Shown: positions 23,521 through 35,059 of the stretch, piece after piece
Layout: every line of letters begins with the position of its first letter
Numbering within the stretch: position 1 is the first letter of the stretch
NCBI GenBank assembly: GCA_004352715.1
Contig: SCFE01000007.1
Coordinates: forward strand, 801,678-865,677
From: Hofstenia miamia
Taxonomy: Eukaryota; Xenacoelomorpha; Acoela
Direction: 5' to 3'
DNA: 64,000 bases
Position numbers and translations under genes: made by a program
Notes under the pieces: generated by a model
What the model was told of the DNA's origin: nothing
The model's input: the letters and a program-made list of their open reading frames with translations, nothing else
The model's database searches: none

Positions 23521-24100
23521 TTCTAATTTCATCAAAGGTAAATGACTAAAACTGACGTCATTTGGAAACGGAGTTGACGTAGTCAACGTAGTTGGAAAAT
23601 GACGTAGTCATTGCTAGTGGCGTGGATATGGGAAATTCGAAAAATTTGGTGCCATAATTGTCTCATTTTTTTCAAAATTTAACATGGCATACATGTGCGC
23701 AATTGTATTACAATTTTGCAAAATTTCAATGAATGCGTCCAGAGCAATAGGCTTTGGGTTATTATCAAAAATGCAATTTTTTGAGTTTTTCAATTGAGGG
23801 TCCCTAGTATGATCAAATTTTAAAATTTTTAGTAATTTATGTATTCACAATTTATGTATTCACACTGCACATTTCACTTCTTAATAAAAATGTTGTATAA
23901 TGAAAATTGGTTCCACAATTATTATTTAAATTCAAAAATACGTTTTCTAATAAAAGCCTCATTTCACAAAAAGTGCTCTACAAGCATAGATTACTGTTGA
24001 ATATGCATGGGGAGAAATACGGGTCTGCTAACGTTTTCATATTTGTGTATTAAAATTGTCAACGTGCCAATATTTACAATACTACAGTTTTGGCAGGCTG
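23521..24100. other. No gene; local repeats
   Basis: Positions 23550-23630 carry several copies of tgacgtagtca-like runs. The rest is AT-rich with stops in every frame. Confidence 0.5.
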
Positions 24101-24114
24101 GCTGATAAGGAGCA

Positions 24115-24375
24115 ACCATTTTTTGGCGAACATAAATATCAAATGTTTTTTAAGTAATATATGTTTTCTACATAACACTTTATAAAGCATATACAGGAAC
24201 AACCTTATGACAATCCTAAATTCAAATGTTTTCCTAAGCAATATATGTTTTCTACTTAACACTTGATATGATATATGCAGAAACAACTTTTTGGCGAACC
24301 TAAATATCAAATGTTTTTTAAGTAATATATGTTTTCTACATAACACTTTATAAAGCATATACAGGAACGCCGGTG
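24115..24375. repeat. Long-unit tandem repeat array 1 (about 168-bp dimeric unit)
   Basis: The unit is two related half-units of about 80-85 bp. One carries ctacataacactttataaag and the other ctacttaacacttgatatg; both carry caaatgttt...taatatatgttttctac or caatatatgttttctac. About one and a half dimers are present. It ends in gacggcataccaactataca (24377-), which also follows array 2 at 33971, so both arrays belong to one repeat family or one mobile element. Confidence 0.8.
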
Positions 24376-26380
24376 TAGACGGCATACCAACTATACAACT
24401 TGTTAATAGCTATTGCTGAAAACAACCATGCAAATATAGTTTATTGAAGTCTTACACTTAGATTATGCGAGGCTCTGATTGAAAGCATAAATGGAACTAA
24501 AATTGTTTCATTTAAATTTCAGAAATATTTTGTACGCGCACTTCAAATTTCATCCACTAGAGGGCTAACTAAATACATGAAGTTGTACTAGCAAATAAAT
24601 TAGGTGTGCAACTTTGACTTATAAGTTCGTTTGACGACCATCTTGCAAATTTACTTTCTTAATTTTGATATTTGTCGCAATTCGTTATTAGGGTTTGACA
24701 TTAAGCAGTTGTTCATTTTAATTGTACAAAGTACATATAGCAGTTATTTACTCAAAATACTCATAAATTACGCGCTGTAAATTTTACAAACAATTTTCAA
24801 CACATGTTGGTAAAATTCCGTAAATTCTAATAAGTTGCTTCTGATTTTATTCAAATTTTATTGTATTGTTTACAAAAATGTTTTTCTTTTTCAATATTTA
24901 AAAAAGCACCAATCTATTTTGCTGAATTTATGTCATAAAAAATATTTTAGTTCAAAATATTGCATTGACTTCGGCTCATTCGTTTGAACATAAAATACAG
25001 AAATTGTGATTTCGATTTCTTTTTTATTAAGTGTCGTGTGCAGTAATATAATTCCCATGAGAATCCTGCCGGAGGAGGTGGAGCTTCACATATTTGTATT
25101 TCTCAGTCTAGTCGATACTTTTTATTTTAAAATATATTTACGATTAAATTTGAAGTTGCATGTCTCTTTTACACGTAGCCCTATTTAGTCGAGAGTATGC
25201 TTAAACTTTAATAAATTTAAATTTATATTTTAACTGTATTCCATATTAATATTATAATGGCAATCTCATGGGGCAGGCATGAGTTGCCGTGGGATGGGCA
25301 GAAAGATCTGTCCCATCGCCAAGGCTGGCAATTTGCAGCAGTGAGTTATTGTAAAACAAATATATTTCTCTTCGATTATAATTGTTTAGTTTTACACATT
25401 ACCTGTCTTGATTTTACCACTAAAAAATTGTTGCTCAAACACAGTTTGATTATTTTCTCTAATTTAAGTTCATATTCAAGCTTTATTTGATATTTACTCT
25501 CTCTTAAAGAATCCTAACAATTAGATTGCTGTAGATCTTTGCAATCTATAAACGAAATAATACTTTCTGTTTTGATAATTGTATTTCCAATGTTCAAAAA
25601 GCCTGTTAAGAGATTAAAAAGAAAGAAGGAACCACATATAAAGCCTAAATATATATTAATAAAAAAGGAAGTAGAATGACAAATTTAAAATTTACGTTAA
25701 AGATTTCAATGTAATTCTAATAATTACTTACGTAAATTCAAAAAACAAATGCGTAAATTTTCGTGGATCTCACTGCTGAAATTTCCGAACGAAAAATTAG
25801 CATCACTCCACATTTAAATTTTTTTAACGGCAAACGATTTTTTAGGAAATTTCCTATGGTAAATCTTATAATTTATAGTTTGTTATGCATTTTTTACTTC
25901 AAGTAAATATGGTAAATCTTATAATTTATATTTTGTTATGCAAGGGATTTTCTATATCTTGCATAATATTCCAACAATATCAACAAAAGTGCAGGGCCTC
26001 CATTTGCTACATTCGTATAAAGTGGCAAATCCAAAAGGCTTTAAGTAGATCCGGAATGAAGTGAATTGCAAAGAGATTGAAAACATACACATACTCAAAA
26101 GATTCCAGCCTTAAATATCCATGTCTATTATTTTTCAAAGGCTAAATTCTACAAAATGGCTATGTATTGCATTAAGTCATTCCATTCCAATGACCGTATT
26201 CTCAATAAGAATGCATTGTAATTTTGGTAACAAGAGTCTATAATGTGCAATGCAAAATTTTGGTTTTCCAATTCAGTCAATTTTACTTTTGGTGTCTGGC
26301 TTGATACAATTTTTTTCGATCTAACAATTTATCATGCTAATGTTTGCTGTTTTGGGTTTCCTAGTCACAATACATGAAAA
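24376..26380. other. No confident gene; possible F-box-like scrap
   Basis: AT-rich. The frame 25006-25188 contains RILPEEVELHIFVFLSLVDT (about 25060-25120), whose LPxEl...IF.FLs pattern resembles the start of an F-box, but the frame stops soon after and no repeats follow. A 33-bp run (tggtaaatcttataatttat...) occurs twice at 25858-25890 and 25911-25943. The frame 25257-25490 has no recognised content. Confidence 0.35.
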
Positions 26381-26612
26381 ATTTAATATATGTTAGGATC
26401 TGAGTAGCACAGAAGGCAGCATTGTTAGGAACAGCAAGAGTCCTGAGGAAAGCTTTCGACTCCCTGGGAACTGGTGAGTTCCCCGAGCTGAGAGATATAC
26501 CAGCATGAAGCTGTGAGAAGAAATGAAATAATAATAAAAATAATAATGAATGACTATTTAGCCGCTGAAGGCATACACTACAAAAAAATAAGAACAAGTC
26601 AATTTGAATTAT
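26380..26612 (+). mobile_element. 3' end of an R4/Dong-like LINE
   Basis: Plus-strand codons from about 26400 read QKAALLGTARVLRKAFDSLG and stop. LLGTARxLRKxL is the C-terminal end of a common invertebrate LINE ORF of the R4/Dong type, as I recall it. A tail of aataataataaaaataataat follows (26520-26548), then a block gccgctgaaggcatacacta that recurs at 26760 and, inverted, at 29785. Only the last codons and tail remain. The clade name is from memory and unverified. Confidence 0.55.
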
Positions 26613-26620
26613 NNNNNNNN
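26613..26620. other. Small assembly gap (8 N)
   Basis: Eight N between two near-identical tail segments (26516-26612 and 26715-26812). The join may be a misassembly between two repeat copies. Confidence 0.95.
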
Positions 26621-26815
26621 GTGTAGGCTATGTAAGAAAGAGGCAGAGACAGTAGATCATCTGACAGCAGGGTGTGAGAAGTTGGCACAGAATGAGTATA
26701 AGTTCAGGCATGACAAGAAATGAAATAATAATAAAAATAATAATGAATTACTATTTAGCTGCTGAAGGCATACACTACAAAAAAAATAAAAACAAGTCAA
26801 GTTGAATTATCTATT
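26621..26815 (+). mobile_element. R4/Dong-like LINE: CCHC-type finger plus tail
   Basis: Codons 26622-26716 read CRLCKKEAETVDHL, then GCEKLAQNEYKFRHDK. C-x2-C, H, C followed by KLAQxEYKxRHD is the zinc-finger region near the C-terminus of the same LINE family. It is directly followed by the same (AAT)n tail and gctgctgaaggcatacacta block, with the true C-terminus missing, so the copy is internally deleted or joined wrongly at the gap. Confidence 0.6.
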
Positions 26816-26819
26816 AAAT

Positions 26820-27450
26820 TAATATCGGTTTCACCATGGATCAAATTTGCTAGGGGTACATTCGTGTGAAAAAAATTCTGAAAAGATTTTGATTTATTTT
26901 TAGTTGCAGTAGTAAAGAGTCTTTTAATTTGATATCATAGTTCTTCTCCATTAGAAGTTTACAAGGATGCATGCGAGAATACGTCAATGACGTAAGAATT
27001 GCCCATGGAAACAACAGCTAGCCTCAGATGTTTTCTTTCTTAAGAAAATAGTGTGAGCCCTTTCTCAGGAAAGTCCAATTCCCTAATCTTCAACATCTCA
27101 TTTCAAGAAAATGAATTTGAAAAACTTTTTTTGAAGTATGCATTTTTTCTATTTGTTTTTCACAATTTCCGTCTGAATGAAATTTGAATATTTATTTAGT
27201 ATTTATTTAGGAATGATTCTTTCACCTTTCAATCATATCACGACTACTATTCAGAAATACTTAATTTAAAATGTTTATTTCCTTTGAAGGCAAATCAATT
27301 AATGATATAGCATATTAAAGAATAATATGAAATTCCTGAATGTGAGCAGCTATTTGTTTCAAGACCAAAATGTTGTAGATTGGCATTTGATCCAAGAATA
27401 AATTATTGTGATTATTTAATGTTATTACATCCACCTTGACTTTAAAATAA
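26820..27450. other. No gene seen
   Basis: AT-rich with stops in all frames. A minus ORF at 27315-27551 overlaps the PLAT gene's start and looks like chance. Confidence 0.5.
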
Positions 27451-27495
27451 ATAAATTTGAAAATTTTCCTACGCATTTTAATAAAGGATTTTACC

Positions 27496-27890
27496 ATGAT
27501 TCGTGAGACAGTTTGTTTGCTAGGCTTAATTGAATTTGTGTATGCAGACACATACTATACATTCATTAAAACGCAGGCTATTAAAAATGCAGGAACTGAT
27601 GACACAGTCAGAATCAGATACTATGGCACGAAAAACAAGACATGTTGGATCAAATTGGCGATTTATATCACGATGATTTCGAAGCTGGTCATTCAAATAT
27701 ATTCGTAAACAACGGAATTTCAATTGGAACTTTAAAAAACGCTAGGCTATGCAAGAAGGGCAAGTCTGATATTTGGGACGTTGAAGAAGTCAAAGTTATA
27801 ATTTTCGAATATAGAACAAAGAATTATAAGTTTCATGTCTTTTCCAATAAAAACTTTAGAATTATAAATCGTTGTACTGTATTGACATAG
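27496..27890 (+). pseudogene. Secreted single-domain PLAT/LH2-like protein, one frameshift
   Basis: From ATG at 27496 (an upstream in-frame ATG exists at 27457) the protein starts with a signal-peptide-like stretch MIRETVCLLGLIEFVYA. It then reads YYTFIKTQAIKNAGTDDTVR and IRYYGTKNKT, the first strands of a PLAT domain (Y.v.vkTg..knAGTda.v.i...G). Near 27640 the frame changes: 27642-27890 continues LDQIGDLYHDDFEAGHSNIF, later IGTLKNARL, and a VEEVKVI strand, the rest of the domain (L....DFe.G..D.F....iG.l...r....). So one base is missing or extra around 27635-27650. PLAT domains bind lipids or proteins, and single-domain secreted forms exist. It is either a recent pseudogene or a base-calling error. 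Confidence 0.6.
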
Positions 27891-27894
27891 ATAT

Positions 27895-28935
27895 ATATGT
27901 TGAAGTAAAATTCTAAATTTGTTGATATTTTAAAATTCACATTTGAAATCTTCCTAATAAATGTTTAATGCCTTATTTCTATTAAATCTATCTTTAGGCC
28001 CCAAGCATACGATAACTAACATGAACGTTAGCTATAGAGAGAGTTTAAATCTTTTTCACTCAATTTTTTCAATGAGTATTAAGAAATTTGAATACTGCTG
28101 GAAATCGAAAAATTTCTTAATGTGCACCTATATCATGGTAAACATTTGGAACACGTTTTCATGAAATTCGGGTTTTTTGAAATTTATTCAAATTTTCCTT
28201 ATAAACTTGTAAGGAAGCAATGATACTCATGCTCAAAACTTCAAATATTTTGGAATAAAATTAGCAACTAAATTAATTACATAGATTGTTTGTGTAGAAA
28301 AATGTGAAGAGCTTTTATTTGAGATAAATAAGATGAGAGCAATGTTGGAAAGCCCTTCGTACGTAATTTGTATATAACTAAAAATATCTCACTTAATACT
28401 ATAAGCCATTAATTAGCAAATAATATCGATTCATATATTAAATGGCAAAACATTTATGCAAAAAAACGTATATATTTGGTTGAAGATATATCATATATTA
28501 TAAGCAGTTTTCACTAACAAAATTGGAAGACATCTCACCCAGTGGAAATCTTAAGGAAAATTTCTTATCCTCTATGTAAAACACCTCACTTTTAGGCATC
28601 ACCTTTTGGGGAGAATTGCAACTTAAATAACTTTTTCTTTTTAGTTATTTTGAGCTCATCAATTGAATTTTAAATGAAAAATAGGAAATTTAATGGTGCA
28701 GACAATCATTTATTTGAAAAGGAAAATGTCTCTAATCCTAAAAAATGTCATTAACCTTATTTTCTACTAGGGTTACCCTAGCCCAATCCCGGCCAGGGTT
28801 TTTTCCTTTTAAAATTTTTAAGACTGATTGGGCTCGAACAGCACCCTATATTAAAGCAAACCTGTTCATCAGCAATTAGTGAAACTTGGCAAGACAATAA
28901 CTTTCATTGGCTGAATACGAAGACAACAAGAAATA
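27895..28935. other. No gene seen
   Basis: AT-rich. A plus ORF at 27961-28164 is short and unrecognised. A GC-richer patch ctagggttaccctagcccaa lies at about 28767. Nothing else supportable. Confidence 0.5.
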
Positions 28936-28938
28936 CGA

Positions 28939-29196
28939 TTATCTGGTAGTGGGCGCTGATCTCAGCAAAATGTGTTCCAAGCAAACAGCAAAGCTAATAT
29001 TTGCCAGGGTGATGGCGAATAATAAACTGAACAAATGAATAAAGTACTCATACCATGTTATCTTGTCCTGATGTTCTGAAGTGAAATTATCAGCGTAGAC
29101 AGCAATAAAATTATTTTCATTGCACTTTCCCGAAATGTGATGCCTAAAATGAACTGTTTTATGTAGCGGAAAAGAGGTTTCCATTAAGATGTGCAC
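28939..29196 (-). CDS. Hypothetical ORF with one membrane segment
   Basis: 85 codons. Residues about 50-72 (YFIHLFSLLFAITLANISFA) form a plausible transmembrane helix followed by a short basic tail. The first half has amphipathic, coding-like composition. It could be the last exon of an unseen gene or a relic. No family is recognised. Confidence 0.25.
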   Translation of the reverse strand: MHILMETSFPLHKTVHFRHHISGKCNENNFIAVYADNFTSEHQDKITWYEYFIHLFSLLFAITLANISFAVCLEHILLRSAPTTR

Positions 29197-29539
29197 TGGT
29201 TGAGATTTCTTCCAATTTTGTTAATGAAAATTACATTACAAATTATGAAACATCTTGATAATAACGTTATTTATCCGCATAGATGTATTGCCATTTAAGA
29301 TATGAATCAATTTTGTTTGGTAATAACTGGTTTATAGTATTAAGTGAAATGTTATTAAATATATGCAAATGTCGCCGGGGCGTGAACAGGACTTTATGAA
29401 AATATTGAGAAAAGTTTAGCTGATCATAATATCAAGATAATAATGTGCTGATCCAAGCAATATAACATTATATAGCCACCAGTAATTGGAAATTTCACAT
29501 TATGTTATTTCTTTAGCGTATTTATTAGAAACATCGCAC

Positions 29540-29830
29540 CCTTCACTCGTTTTTCAATCGTGTTTGTACTGCTGCTGATTACATCTTGACTCGCAACCCT
29601 CCAACAGCGATTGATTTCTTTTCCCCGCCACCGAGCTTCAAGAAATCTTTGATGGCTTTCCTCTTTGCTGAGCCCTTCTCCAACTTCGCCTACTCTTCCA
29701 TTTGCTCCTATTTCATCTTCTGTGACTGTCCTTGCTGCCGTAAAACTTGACTTGTTTTTATTTATTTTTTTGTTGTGTATGCCTTCAGCGGCTAAATAAA
29801 GTCAGTGATTATTATTATTATATCGTCACA
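29540..29830 (-). mobile_element. LINE-related block with (TAA)n and shared ctgaaggcatacac motif
   Basis: On the minus strand (TAA)n at about 29805-29820 is followed by tttagccgctgaaggcatac, then an A-rich run and a GC-richer, coding-like stretch of about 60 residues that includes RFLEARWRGKEINRCW. The first part matches, in the same order, the sequence after the (AAT)n tails at 26.55 and 26.76 kb. Here the block continues into new sequence, so it may be the 5' region of the same LINE lying downstream of a TAA repeat. Confidence 0.4.
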
Positions 29831-29849
29831 ATGTATGCATGGTGAAGTG

Positions 29850-32085
29850 AACAGGGCAGACCCCAGAATGGCAATAGATTACAGGCTAATCAATGAGAAA
29901 TAATTCTTATTATCCAATTCCACGTATGGACAGAATCATGCATTCACTTGAAGAGCACAGAGTTTTGTAAAAGTTCGATTTTCTGCAATTTTACTATCAA
30001 ATACCACTACATCCTGCTGATATACCAAAGACTGCGATTACAGTACTTGATGAACTATATGAGTATACACGTTTACCCTTTGGTATAAAAATGCCATAGC
30101 ACATATTTCCCAAGTTAGGTACCAATTTTTCCAAAATATTAGCAATGTGCTCATCCATAATGATGATATCTTGGTAGCAACTGAATCCATTGATGAACAC
30201 ATGCAACCACTACACATCCTACTGGACCAAATTCGTCAATCTGGCCTTTCTCTTAAATCATAAATGTTTGTTCTTTCAAAAAAGCATCAAATTCTTGGCC
30301 ATGGTTATTACGGATGGCAAACTTTTTCCTGATACCGATAGCTTGTGACCACTTAAACAATACCTGGCGCCTACATCGAAACAAAGTTTACATAGAATTT
30401 TAGGTATTGTAAATTATTACAGAGAATATGTTCCAAAATTGGGACAAAGTCCTATACAACTTACTATAAGATGCGTTAAAATGGACTTAGACTGTGGAAC
30501 CTCAATCTATATTTGAGTCTATAAAAAAGTTATTGAAACCGCTATTTTGTATGTCCTACATTCTTAAATCCCTCTCACGATTGAAACAGACGTCGCAGCT
30601 AGAAAAGCCTCTGGTGGGCTCTCACAAACAGGTTGGCCCATTAATTTTGTACACAGATATCTTCAAAACCTTGAAAAGAACTTAATTGCTGCTGAAGACT
30701 TAGACATCATTTTTAGTGTAAAAAAACCTCACCAATGGCTGATAAACTCCCAGTTTACCATCATAGTGGACAACAAGCCTGTAGTAAACACTGCAGCAAG
30801 CCGAGGCCTCTGGCAAATTACTACGTTGGCCTTGAGTTATTAGAGTTCAATTTCTCAATAAAGTTTTATCAAGGGAAAAATAATGTAGTCTCAGATGTGT
30901 TGACATGGGTTAGCAGGAAAGAACTCGTACTGGATTGGATCTCACTTGTTGTCTTAAAGATGGATCAAATATGGAAAAATGGAAGGTCTATGTAATCGCA
31001 GAGGCTCACAGAGCACAGCAAGAATGCGGCTGTATTAGATTTAAAACACCACAAAATATCATAGCCGGGTCTAAGAGTTGACGTCATTTGATTTATTAAT
31101 ACCTGTCAAAGGCCAAATGGACGACACCACCTGCTTCACATATACCATAACCTCGCCGCCCGTTTGAATTTGTTGCTTTGATTTCATCAGTCCGTTCCTT
31201 GCTACAAATGCTGGTTACAAACACATGCTACTCTTAGTCGATTGTTTCTCACAATATCCTGATATTTATTTTCTCAAAGAGATTACAATGTCCGAACTTA
31301 TTGCCTCATGCAAAGATTACTTAGAAAGAAATACCTCAGTAGGTATCTTTTAACAGACCACGGAAGTCACTTGGAATCTAGTGCTTTCCTGGACTTCTGC
31401 AAACAAAAATCAATAAAAAAGCTACGCACTACAGCAAACCATCCCCAAAGAAATGGCATGTGCAAGAGATTCAATTGAGTCCTCGAAACAACCATGCACA
31501 GCATTAAGATGAAGCTGAATTTACTATCAGCTGTTTGGACTCATATGGTTATAGAAGCAGTTGCAGATTATCACAAATAAGTCCATACCTCAACCATATT
31601 TACTCTAATAGAATTACTTTTTTTGAATCTTCCAACCCAAATGAACAACTGCAATAAAGAAAACAATGGAAATGAAGAATAGAGCAATGGAGCATGTACA
31701 ACATTAGAATTGGCAAACCAAGCCAGGAGATCCCATATTATTAGAGTCCCTGCTACGCAAAGAAAAGATATTTACCAAAAAAATGAAGAACATGTTATCA
31801 TTGACATTGTGCCCACCTGAAGACGCTAAATTAGAAGACAACACAGCAGTATTTGTCCAAAGAGTGGCACGGCTATCAGATACTAATCTGATAGAACAGG
31901 TCAAATTTCCAATTCAAGTAGAAGTTGGTGGGCCAGTGAAAATTAGTACACCGAATCAAGTGGACTCTGGTTCAACAACACAAAACACAGCAGCTGTTGA
32001 AACAGATGAAGTGGTGGAACTAATCAATCGACCTGTTTGTTTGTGCGGTTCTCCAGTTCAATATGGAAATTATGTAACTCATTGA
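29850..32085 (+). pseudogene. Ty3/gypsy pol relic (RT, RNase H, integrase)
   Basis: Plus-strand pieces in shifting frames read in pol order. RT: RMAIDYRLINEK (about 29870), YPIPRMDRI, FGIKMP (about 30080), then a NDDILVAT block (about 30160, where YxDD is expected) and ILGIVNYYREYVPKLG (about 30400). RNase H end: a TIIVDNKPVV block (about 30755), FSIKFYQGKNNVVSDVL (about 30855-30905). Integrase: LLTDHGSHLESSAFLDFC (about 31350), then TTANHPQRNGM (about 31430). The tail 31783-32085 ends in a PVQYGNYVTH block typical of gypsy Pol C-termini. Many stops and shifts show it is dead. LTRs were not identified. Confidence 0.85.
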
Positions 32086-32089
32086 CTGC

Positions 32090-32930
32090 AGAAAGTATTC
32101 CGCTTCCAAGTTTATAAGGGAAAAGTGTAGCAGTTCAATATTATCCATTGTACAGATTGCTTGATTAATTTAATAAAGGAGTACTAGTTATTTTCACATG
32201 CATTTTTGTGTCAATATACCATAAGTGGTTATGCACATAAGTTGTTCAATTGGTCTCTGAAGGCTGTTCTAACTATAACACCTTACAAAGAATATTAAAC
32301 GCTTATTACTCATGAACAACGAAATTATCAAAAATTTGAAAGCACCACAATATTGAAGAGTGTCTTCTTTGAGTCTCAGTCTTAAACTATGACCACCCCT
32401 TTTGGCCTTACAACCATGCTAACTATCCGTAAAATTAACATTTTCATATATAATAAAATCTTGCAAAAATGTTTTGACCGAAAAAAATCATTGTTAACAT
32501 TGAAGAAGCATATAAATATATACATGTTTTCTTCTTTAGTTGTTATTGAATACTATAGTTTAAATTGGTTGAATTTTAGTGACAAATTCAACGTGCAACG
32601 TGTTCATTACAAATTCAACCAAAATTCAATGTTGCTGCAACCAAAAATGTTCATAGGGTTTGTTCATGATTGTTTGATTCATTTTCATTTAAAACGATGA
32701 TATGTCTTACTATAACATCATTTTTTTAAAGTCGATAGTAAACAAATACTAATCGATCCACATTTAAACCTGATTTATGAGAGCTGTGCACAGAACAATC
32801 TGTAAATATAGTAGTAGTGATTAGTTTTATTTACCAATATTTATTGTATCACCTAAGATGCATGGAGTTTAATTCACATAAAGACTGCGGAACATTGGAT
32901 TCAATGCTACTATAATTTACTGAATAGCAC
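32090..32930. other. No gene seen
   Basis: Could include a degraded 3' LTR of the gypsy element, with aataaaggag at about 32172, but no partner copy was found. The plus ORF 32389-32700 is unrecognised and AT-rich. Confidence 0.45.
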
Positions 32931-32931
32931 A

Positions 32932-33364
32932 GATACTGTTAGTTAGATTTTGTGACTGAATTGCGGTAAATTTGATATATTTCTGCAACTATCCTCACAG
33001 AGTGCTTGCATTACTACATCAAATGGCAGATATATGTTTCCTTCCTAATAGAATGTGATTAAAACANNNNNNNNNNNNNNNNNNNNNNNNNNNNNNNNNN
33101 NNNNNNNNNNNNNNNNNNNNNNNNNNNNNNNNNNNNNNNNNNNNNNNNNNNNNNNNNNNNNNNNNNNNNNNNNNNNNNNNNNNNNNNNNNNNNNNNNNNN
33201 NNNNNNNNNNNNNNNNNNNNNNNNNNNNNGATACTGTTAGTTAGATTTTGTGACTGAATTGCGGTAAATTGAATATATTTCTGCAACTATCCTCACAGGG
33301 TGTTTGCATTACTACATCAAATGGCAGATATATATTTCCTTCCTAATAGAATGTGATTAAAACA
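32932..33364. repeat. 135-bp duplication flanking a 163-N gap
   Basis: Positions 32932-33066 and 33230-33364 are almost identical (a few substitutions), on either side of the N run 33067-33229. It is probably one tandem-repeat locus or overlapping contigs not merged, because the gap size plus flank gives a regular 298-bp period. Confidence 0.75.
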
Positions 33365-33394
33365 CATTCTACTTGCAGAAGAAAAAACTTCACA

Positions 33395-33960
33395 GCGCTC
33401 ATAAATTCAAATGTTTTTCTAAGCAATGCACGTTTTTTTAGTTATTTTTTAATAAGACAAATACAGGAACAACCTAAATTCACATGTTTTTCTAAGCAAT
33501 GTATTTTTTCTACTTAACACTTGATAAGATATATGCAGAAACAACTTTTTGGCGAACCTAAATATCAAATGTTTTTCTAAGTAATATATGTTTTCTACAT
33601 AACACTTTATAAAGCATATACAGGAACAACCTTATGACAATCCTAAATTCAAATTTTTTCCTAAGCAATATATGTTTTCTACTTAACACTTGATATGATA
33701 TATGCAGAAAAAACTTTTTGGCAAACCTAAATATCAGATGTTTTTCTAAGAAATATATGTTTTCTACTTTACACTTTATAAGGCATATACAGGAACAACC
33801 TTATGACAATCCTAAATTCAAATGTTTTCCTAAGCAATATATGTTTTCTACTTAACACTTGATATGATATATGCAGAAACAACTTTTTGGCGAACCTAAA
33901 TATCAAATGTTTTTCAAAGTAATATATGTTTTCTACCTATTCCTTTTTAGTCATTTACCT
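33395..33960. repeat. Long-unit tandem repeat array 2 (about 168-bp dimeric unit)
   Basis: The same alternating half-units as array 1 (24.1 kb): actttataaagcatatacag and acttgatatgatatatgcag each follow tatatgttttctac. Here about three dimers are present, the first one diverged. It ends at gacggcataccaactataca (33971-33990), identical to the end of array 1. Unit-to-unit identity is high, suggesting ongoing homogenisation. Confidence 0.85.
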
Positions 33961-33989
33961 TGTATGCCAGTGCAGACGGCATACCAACT

Positions 33990-35030
33990 ATACAACTTGT
34001 TCTATGTAGCTGATAATTGCATTGACTTTTCACCTGTGCTCTGCATATATTTCTAGTAGAACATTTACTATTTTCATTTTTACTTTGGTATATTTTTGAT
34101 TGGTCTCATTACATGTTCTTGGTGACAGTTTCCTATATGCATTTTCCATTATTCTTCTGGCTGCCATGAAGTATGGGTGCATCACTTCCTTACCTATTCT
34201 TTTTAATTTGTCTGATCTCTCTCAAATTTGTTGATGATATGAAGTTGCTATATGTCTTGATGGTGGGGAGGTCTCTGTTCTAATTTTCTTGTGCACTTGT
34301 GTTTCTTGAAATATTCTTGTGGGTGCACTCATACTTGGTTGATCCTCAATGTTGGAGGTGCTGCTCACATCCTGCAAGCCATCATCTTTCAGTTTATGAC
34401 TTGAAACAGTTGTTAGTGCTGGAGTTGTGGTACTCCTGGCTTTAAGTTTCCAGGGTATGTTTTTGTCATCTGTTGTCAGCATAGCAGGACATTTCCATTC
34501 GTCCAGTATGATTGATCACTGCAGGTCCCTGTTGGTTTCAAAGCCTTCCAGTTTGCTCCACATCAACAGGTCTTTGCTCTGCTCAATAGGTTTCTCCAGA
34601 TCTTCAATCTCTGATTCTTTTGAATGATGTGCTTGTTTGTCTTGGCAGTACCTTGGTATTTAAATCTGGCACACTCTTTGTCTGAGGTTGGTTGTTCTCT
34701 CTTCCTCTTATCTTTTCCACTGAATTCTTTTTATCTTCTATTTTCCTAATCACAGCTAATGCATTTAAATACCATACTGCTGGGTTATAACAATTTATAT
34801 TTTTGGCCCCTCTTTGAGTCATCACTCAAGGTAATATCTCTGATTCATTTATTTTATGATATACATGTTCATCAAAATCTTCCTTTTCAATGCTATCAAC
34901 ATTGTTCATTATGTAATAAGTTTAGTTCTCATTGTGTATTATCTCAAATTCCACATTCTTGTTTAGTTCCATGTTGTATGTCTTCAATTGAACATTTCAA
35001 ATTCTGAAAGTGTAGCATGTGTCCAGTCCC
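33990..35030 (-). pseudogene. N-terminal fragment of the unrecognised element family (copy C)
   Basis: The minus-strand coding sequence from about 35000 to 33990 has long open pieces at 34604-34825 and 34222-34482 and a readable continuation to about 34060. It has a KNINCYNPAVWYLNALAVI segment, then a long Ser/Thr-rich low-complexity segment, then MHPYFMAARRIMENAYRKL (about 34140-34190), which aligns with IHSYFIASRRC... of copy B at about 7759-7790. It has a few stops. It covers the part that copy A lacks, and breaks off at the tandem-repeat flank near 33990; upstream it runs into the N gap. Confidence 0.5.
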
Positions 35031-35059
35031 TAATTTATATCAGTTGCTGGGAGTGTTTT

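Noticed and set aside
24995-25190. F-box gene
   Set aside because: LPEEVELHIFVFLSL fits only the first 15-20 residues of an F-box; the rest of the domain and any downstream repeat are missing.
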